Positions 58,300 to 64,000 of a DNA stretch of 64,000 nucleotides are shown piece after piece; positions within the stretch are counted from its first letter, which is position 1, and the number at the start of each line of letters is the position of its first letter. Both the position numbers and the translations under genes were made by a program. Origin of the DNA: Melastoma dodecandrum (Eukaryota > Streptophyta > Magnoliopsida > Myrtales > Melastomataceae). A model generated the notes under the pieces. It saw only the letters and a list, made by a program, of their open reading frames with translations, was not told where the DNA came from and did no database searches. The DNA lies in contig JARUPY010000164.1 in NCBI GenBank assembly GCA_029817715.1, positions 1,554,001 to 1,618,000 on the forward strand. The letters run 5' to 3'.

Positions 58300-59080
58300 A
58301 AAGGTAAGGGAGGCTATTGGGTTGCTTGTCAAGGCAACAAAGAAGAGTTGTTAGTAGAGGCAACGGAGAGGTCGGCCGGTCCAGGCAATGGGAGAGGGTG
58401 GCTAGTCGTGGCTACGGGGGAGGGCCGCAAGTGCGACGCAATGGGGGAGGGTGGCTTGTCGAGCGATGCAACGGGGGAGGAGGACAGCTTGTTGGGCGGC
58501 GCAACGGAGGAGAAGGACCGTTGTTGGTCGAGGTTACCGAGGAGGGTGGAGGGATACGAAGGAGAATGGTTGGGTGCTAGCGTAGGAGAAAATATGGAGG
58601 CGGCGGGTCGTTTGAAATTATTTACAACCCCTCAATGCGACAATCCTGCAAGAACATGATTGTCAACAGAGGGGTTGTTTTTTCATGTATAGTTTCTGCC
58701 GGCAATCCTGTTCTTGCAGAATTGACGCATTAGATGTAAATCCATCAAAGAGCAGGATTGACGGCAGAGGGTTTTTTATTTAAATGTATAGCCTCTTCCC
58801 ACAATCTTGTTTTTGCAGGACGTTGTTCTTTTAAAATCTAAGCCTTTGTCGACAATCCTATTATCGCAGGAAAGCCTCATTGGATGTAAATCCGACAATG
58901 CGGAAAGAACATGGTTGCGGGTTTAAATAACTACCGACACTCTATTACCTTGACGAGCAGGCTTCCTCCATTGCCTCGACTAGTAGTCTCCCTCTCTTGC
59001 CGTCGCCAGCCGCCCGTGTCCGTTGCCGCAACAAGTCGCCCTACTCTAAAGCCGATTAGTTTCTAAGCCGCCCTCAACCA
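58300..59080. repeat. Fold-back-like repeat region
   Basis: The left arm (58,310-58,440, with GTCAAGGCAAC and GTAGAGGCAACGGAG) is weakly complementary to the right arm (58,930-59,070, with CTCCATTGCCTCGACTAGTAG and TTGCCGCAACAAGTCG). Between them the core (58,630-58,925) repeats a CAATCCTGTTCTTGCAGGA-like string about five times in both orientations. Glycine-rich open frames over the left arm are artefacts of the GGC/GGA repeats. Confidence 0.5.
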
Positions 59081-59319
59081 TAGGTACGTTTTTTACAAGT
59101 CTGTTACATATGAAAGGGAAACAATTTTGTTTGTTTGGAATTGTGATGCTGATTAATATATTTCTGTTTTCTTGGTAAGGAACAATGCGAAGAACTTTTG
59201 GTTATGCCTGAGTTATTGAAAGAGTCTATGACCGTAAGGAGATGTCATTAACTTAGGAATATTTTTTCGTATATTGTGTTATAATGACTCTTGTAAATTG
59301 CTTGTAGAAACATGAATGA

Positions 59320-59640
59320 ATTGAGAAGCGATGGGCGGAACTTTCAAAAGAAGACAAAGAGAAATATTTAAATTGTTTCAGCTAGGACAAGAGAAGTATT
59401 GGGAGGAAAGACATTGTGATAAGATTGTACCAATTGGATAATGTCGGTATACCTATGGGCTATGTTACTAAATTATAATATTGTTTAATCGACAACTTTT
59501 GCTGTCAAATATCAAAACAAGATGCAGTCTAAGATGCATGTTTAAACTCATTAAATGAAGAGAAAAGGGACGCCATCAAGGATCTTGGTTTTGAGGTTTA
59601 CTGGAGATTAATTCAAACGGTGTGTTACACTAAGGGGAGT
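59320..59640 (+). pseudogene. Transposon-type ORF remnant
   Basis: Broken plus-strand frames spell EKRWAELSKEDKEKY (59,322-59,370) and LNEEKRDAIKDLGF (59,556-59,600). The second resembles a short motif found in plant transposon-associated proteins. Very fragmentary. Confidence 0.2.
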
Positions 59641-60545
59641 AAATTAGTGTTAAAGTCCAATTAAGGATTTTTAACTCCTTTTCAACAAACCTCGCAGCAG
59701 AAGAAAGCTTCTGTAGAACAGAACCATTGGAACAAGCTTCTATAAAACCAAACGTATGAATATAATTGTGATTTGATTTTATGGACACAAGGATATTTAT
59801 AGTGGTTCAGCAAGCTTTGCCAACCTCCACTTTCACCGAGAATTTGGATGTTATCACTAAACCATAACGTAACAGTAATTACAGAAGGTGACCGTGATCA
59901 ACCTTTTACAGTACAGACCAGAAGGTTCTGCACCAAAGGTGACTCGTTGCACGTGTAAATATGACTAACAAATTGTTTGGACATTTCCCTTGGACGGTGT
60001 CCTCGCCTGCACAGCTCCTCACCGAGACTTCCGTTGTGCAATCCCCTCAGGATAATGTCTTCGTGTCGTGCCCCACGCAAGCACATACCAAACCCTACGT
60101 AAGTAGACAACAATCCATGTCCAAGGATGGAATTTCCCTCTGGCGGCTCCATATGACCTGTGCGATCTCGTCGAGATAGTAATTACGTGGCAAACCCACC
60201 CCTACGCAAGGATGTAGTAAGCCCTACGTAAGCATGCAGGAAGCCCTACGCAAGCATACAACATCCTCTGTCCTAGGTTCCTGCATTAACCTAACGCACC
60301 ATAGAAGTTGGTCACTCCCTCACCTTCTATGCTCCTAAGGTATCTGCCCTTCTCTCCGGCCCAATACACGTTGGCCGCCAGCTACCAGCGGCACGCCTTC
60401 ACCAACGTCTCTTGCAGCCTCCAACTCTGAGTCCCTCGTGGCCCCCAAGTCACTTTCCTAGAAACTTCATCAACGCTACAGCCTTCTGTAGCTCACATCC
60501 CTTATGTGTGACTAACAAAACTCAAACAAACAAACTTTTACAAGC
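59641..60545. other. Non-coding, repeat-bearing spacer
   Basis: Contains a short tandem repeat of AGCCCTACGTAAGCATGCAG type (about three copies, 60,185-60,262, with a related piece near 60,090) and CT-rich sequence. No protein domain seen on either strand. Confidence 0.4.
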
Positions 60546-61310
60546 TCAATTCAGCATCTCGAGGTGGTCCTCCATTACCACATCGTGAGGTCCACTGATC
60601 AAGAGTATTTTGAATGTCATTATATATTGCATGAAGTGCATGTTAACATCCAGACATGATGATTTTATTCTATTATGTCTCAATCCAAGCACTCTTCTTG
60701 CCCGTTGATTGTAAAATGAGCCATCAATACCTTCACCTCCAATCTGTACTGCAGTTTCCAACATGAAGGCATCAAAAGTGAAGACACAACCATTCACGAC
60801 GGTTTGATACTTGTCGTTCTCGTATTCGTGCAAGTACATGTAAAATTGACGAACTTCATCGAAATGGAGTCTTCTTTCATTGTTCGTAAAGTTTACCAAC
60901 CCAGATAGATTCAACCGATATAACATCAACTTAACAAAGAATCGTCGAGCCTCGGAGAAAAACACTAAATTGACTAAACGACCGGATTCCAATCCTCGCT
61001 AAAGGATAATCAACTTCCTCTCCTCTCATTCCACCCCATTAAACCACATGTTTTCATATTCTACAAGCTCCTGTGATGACATATCGGAAGTTGAACCAAA
61101 CTCTTTACCTTGCGCTTGTTGTGTAGACTCCATAAATTGAGATGATGATTTTGCACCTTCTGAAGGGTCGGTGGAGTACTTCCCAACGAAAATAATTCTG
61201 AGGTGGAATGATAGCCAAGGTGACGAGATGAAGACTCCCTTAGGGTTTATGAAAGAGATAATAGGGGAGCGACGCAACGGTGGAGGATTGTAGCTTGTCG
61301 GGTGACGCAA
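60546..61310 (-). pseudogene. Putative plant transposon protein fragment
   Basis: Two minus-strand frames appear to belong together: 61,310-61,026 (Ser/Gln/Glu-rich) and 60,992-60,546 (148 residues). The second contains a VNF-N5-LHFDEVRQFYMYL...VVNGCVFTFDAFML pattern. That matches the recurrent plant transposon/retrotransposon-associated domain in which a virion-like 'lvreFY' motif precedes a 'v-x-G-x-x-v-x-F' motif. Function is unknown. The two frames are out of register, so it is probably decayed. Confidence 0.4.
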
Positions 61311-61450
61311 CAGAGGAAGAGGCCGGTTGCTGGTCGAGGCAATGAAGGAGGGTGGAGGGTTAGGGAAGAGAACAGTTGGGTGCTACTGCAGGAGAAAGAA
61401 TGGAGTCATATGGTCGTATGAAATTATTTAAAGCCCCCCACTGACGCAAT
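61250..61450. repeat. Second copy of the 58.5 kb repeat
   Basis: Bases 61,325-61,450 match 58,520-58,645 in the same orientation (GGTCGAGG, GAGGGTGGAGGG, GGTTGGGTGCTA-type strings and GTATGAAATTATTTA). The pair brackets the transposon-like sequence between 58.6 and 61.3 kb. Confidence 0.65.
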
Positions 61451-61833
61451 CCTACTGTGGAGGCAACCCATCTACCGTCAATCTTGTTCAAATAGTTACT
61501 GACGCTTTGACACACTTAATAATTACTGACAATTGTCAAATTTATAATAATTATGAGTTGTCTAATCAATAAAAAATCTATCTTGCAGTCAACAATTAAA
61601 CAAAAAAAGTTGCATGAAAAATGAAAAAATTAACAACAAAAAAGTTGACCGACGGCCCCACGACAATTAAAAGACTCTCGAGATAATGGACCTATAATAC
61701 ATGGAAACGAGCTTACTGAAGTCTTCCTTTTGCAAAACATGGTGGCAATGGGGTTTAGAATACCTTCCCAGCCGCAAAAGAAATCATTCTTCCTTTTGCA
61801 TCTAAATTCTAAAATCTACATAACACTCATTCC

Positions 61834-62178
61834 ATGGAAAGCAGAGATATGAAGGCAGAACGCACTCTAGAGGCAATGATAGTCATTGATGACGATGAGG
61901 AAGAAGCAATGGAACCACTCCCCATAGCATGAACACACCCTTTAGGTATGATGGAGGCTTTCAACATGGTAGATGTAGTCCCCGGTATGGTGGAGCAAGT
62001 CAGGAAGATGGTCTATGTTACAAGCGAGATCATCAATGGGTGGCTGGTTGTAGATAATTTAAACGGATTTCGACATGATATTCGGGAGTTTGCTCGAAAT
62101 GTAGCAAATGTCTCTAGTTCGTCCGCTGTCGGGAACGAGGTGCCCAGAGGTACTCATCAACCGCAAGTGCCTAAATGA
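61834..62178 (+). other. Two small unassigned ORFs
   Basis: A 32-residue acidic frame beginning at 61,834 (with IDDDEEEAMEPL) is followed after a stop at 61,930 by a 76-residue frame (61,948-62,178, beginning MMEAFNMVDVV). Neither matches a family I know. Composition is protein-like. They could be pieces of one decayed gene. Confidence 0.25.
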
Positions 62179-63584
62179 AGGATGACATCTGCCAAGTACT
62201 AGTCGTATTTGACAAAATTGTGCCATCGGAAGTACAATGCAAGATGTAATGTGGTGTTGGTGATACTCTTTCATATGCACTTAAGGAAACAATTGACAAC
62301 CTTAGATAAGTTCAAGTAAAATAAGTTCATGTAAATCTCCAAGTCATTAAGATAAATATGATAAATCTAAAAATTAAAATAGCATAGCTTTATAATTTAT
62401 GGAACAATTCCAAAACATTAGTCACTGGTGCGATTCTGCTCTCTACTCACATCATCGAAATCTGCCCCTAATCCAATTCTTCTTGTGTAAAAGACTGGCC
62501 ATTTCATTCTGCCTCATGACATTGTCCTCTCTTAAACCGGAGAAATCACAACAAAGTTCATGAACTGATTAACATCCATTTACTGGGACACATTCATCCA
62601 CTCATTTACCGAATTTTAAAGTATAAAAGTTAAAGAAAAATCGGATTGCCTTCCACTTTGCGTCGGTCGGCAATTCGATGCTATCTGAATTGCCGGATTG
62701 CTAGAAAAAAACACTAAAACGATTGTGTTGATTAAAATTTTTTTAGTTTGAAATAAATAAATGATTTACTCAAATCAAATTTCTAGTACGCTTTTTCTAT
62801 TTGGAGTCAAATAAAAGTTTATAAGATAGGAAATTATTAAAATTAAGATATCGTAGCCAAATAATTCATACTATTCTTTCAACAAATATTACGTACTCAA
62901 ATTAAAAAAAAAAATTATAAAATCTTATCAAATCTAATAAAATATTTTGATAACATTTTTATACAATTTATTGATTGGATAATTGATGTTAAAATTTTCA
63001 ACAATTTATTACAACAAATTTACTTGACTTTACCAGAAGCACGAAAAGAAATTACGTACTAAACGAATTCTCCGGGTCTATATACTAAAATATAAAGACA
63101 TTCATATTATGTAAAGAAATGCAAAAAAAAAATCGTAATTGTTTTCTCACCTCATTTACAAACCAGAAAATTGTACATATATTTGTAATAAGTGCATGCT
63201 AAATGAACATGTATTGCGCACAACCGAAATACATGTTCCTATATTTTCTCTACCAAGAAATAAATGTTCAGAATTACTAATATATTTGTATTGTCATATC
63301 AGAAATGAATAAACATACGTAATATACATTGTACATAAACAATTCCACGAACTTTTCGTATTTTATGAATTAATTGTGTATCTTTATGAAATTACTGCCC
63401 TATAAAAAAATTTCATCCCACGGCATTGCCACAGACGGAAATTAAAAGTATCCCTGTCAAACAAGTCAGCCACTACCATGGCTCCATACCTAAAATGAAC
63501 TTTAAAACCATTTGTTCTTTCCCAATAGAAGTTTGAAGCCCTAATTCCTTATTCTATTGAACCTAGAAGGTGAGTGAAAGGGAA
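62179..63584. other. AT-rich spacer
   Basis: Very AT-rich, with homopolymer A and T runs and no gene, repeat or RNA that I can recognise on either strand. Confidence 0.5.
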
Positions 63585-63619
63585 GCAACAACTGGTCGTC
63601 TTTCCCAGTATGTCGTAAG

Positions 63620-63832
63620 TTGAAGAGTGATATTAAATCACAGATCCAGGAAATTACAAGTGAAAGTAAGTTAGTTGTAGCAAACATGAGTGATGGAGAA
63701 AGCAATAAAATGGTTGGTAGTTCAATGACTTCTAGCTCAAGCGTGGGTGGGCGGCTCCACAAGCATGACAGGAGGGTGGCATTATACATATCCATGAGTA
63801 AGAAGAATTCACGTCATTCGATTCCTTCTTAA
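63620..63832 (+). CDS. Small hypothetical ORF
   Basis: 70 residues, Ser- and Lys-rich (with QEITSESKLVVANMSDGES and SMTSSSSVGGRL), no domain, no membrane segment. Flanked by AT-rich spacer. It could be the first exon of a gene continuing beyond the window, or chance; codon composition is more protein-like than the surroundings. A possible splice donor cannot be placed. Confidence 0.25.
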   Translation: MKSDIKSQIQEITSESKLVVANMSDGESNKMVGSSMTSSSSVGGRLHKHDRRVALYISMSKKNSRHSIPS

Positions 63833-64000
63833 CTTGTCATGAAAGGTAGCTTGGTGTCGCTTTTGGATTTATTTGAGTTGAATTGCACAGGGTTTGGGTA
63901 TTGTTTTTTCTAAACTATACGGAGAGATTAGCTTTGGAGTTCAATGGATTAATTGGGTTTACTGCGTATTGGCATTAGCCTTAACGAAAAGATGATCATA
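63833..64000. other. Window end, nothing recognised
   Basis: T-rich sequence without a recognisable feature. Confidence 0.4.

Noticed and set aside
58317..58659. Gly/Arg-rich protein of about 90-100 residues
   Set aside because: Encoded by imperfect GGC/GGA repeats in three overlapping frames; part of a repeat also present at 61.3 kb.
1..64000. CRISPR array, operons, ribosomal or tRNA genes
   Set aside because: No spaced identical short repeats, no prokaryotic gene organisation, and no tRNA or rRNA signature was seen; the only tRNA-related string is the primer-binding-like site at 46,459.

Overview
The window is nuclear DNA of a land plant, probably a eudicot. Evidence: genes split by GT-AG introns, AT-rich spacers, plant-type transposons (a Mutator-like element with a MURA transposase, a Tat-lineage Ty3/gypsy retroelement, PIF/Harbinger and gag remnants, a plant mobile domain protein) and plant-type cellular genes (a RING-H2 protein, a short-chain dehydrogenase). 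The species cannot be named from the sequence.

Bases 1-41,935 are a tandem array. A unit of about 16.89 kb occupies 1-16,877, is repeated at 16,878-33,767, and starts a third time at 33,768. The third copy is partial, interrupted by a 5.2 kb Mutator-like element (34,594-39,800) and rearranged before it stops near 41,935. Each full unit holds one intact small RING-H2 gene (15,461-16,033 and 32,350-32,922). The rest of the unit is older nested duplication: the flank of the RING gene appears about three times per unit (A1, A2, A3), with a fossil of the gene's leader that lacks the RING domain. One of these older blocks (A2) is split by an 8.4 kb non-coding insertion (3,151-11,510; 20,040-28,399) rich in degenerate tandem repeats and probably derived from a retroelement. 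The two units are nearly identical outside the insertion but differ by several percent in parts of it.

The Mutator-like element carries two divergent genes: an apparently intact small GRF zinc-finger, coiled-coil, membrane-anchored protein on the plus strand, and a decayed MURA transposase on the minus strand.

Bases 41,936-53,400 are a graveyard of retroelements. A Tat-type protease, reverse transcriptase, RNase H and integrase lie on the minus strand (51,552 to 46,888). Facing them on the plus strand is a decayed plant mobile domain gene (42,620-45,933) with its own TATA box, in the position of the antisense extra ORF known from Tat elements. A plus-strand LTR with an initiator-Met-type primer-binding site is wedged between them. 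A Ty3/gypsy gag fragment of a different type and a PIF/Harbinger transposase plus Myb/SANT-like pair lie to the right.

The only other gene that reads as intact is a minus-strand, eight-exon short-chain dehydrogenase/reductase (57,641 to 55,932; 339 residues with all catalytic motifs). From 58 kb to the end the sequence is again transposon debris: a fold-back-like repeat, a plant-transposon-type ORF fragment, small unassigned ORFs and long AT-rich spacer.

The intact cellular functions are therefore two copies of a likely ubiquitin E3 ligase and one oxidoreductase. The other coding sequence belongs to mobile elements, nearly all of it broken.
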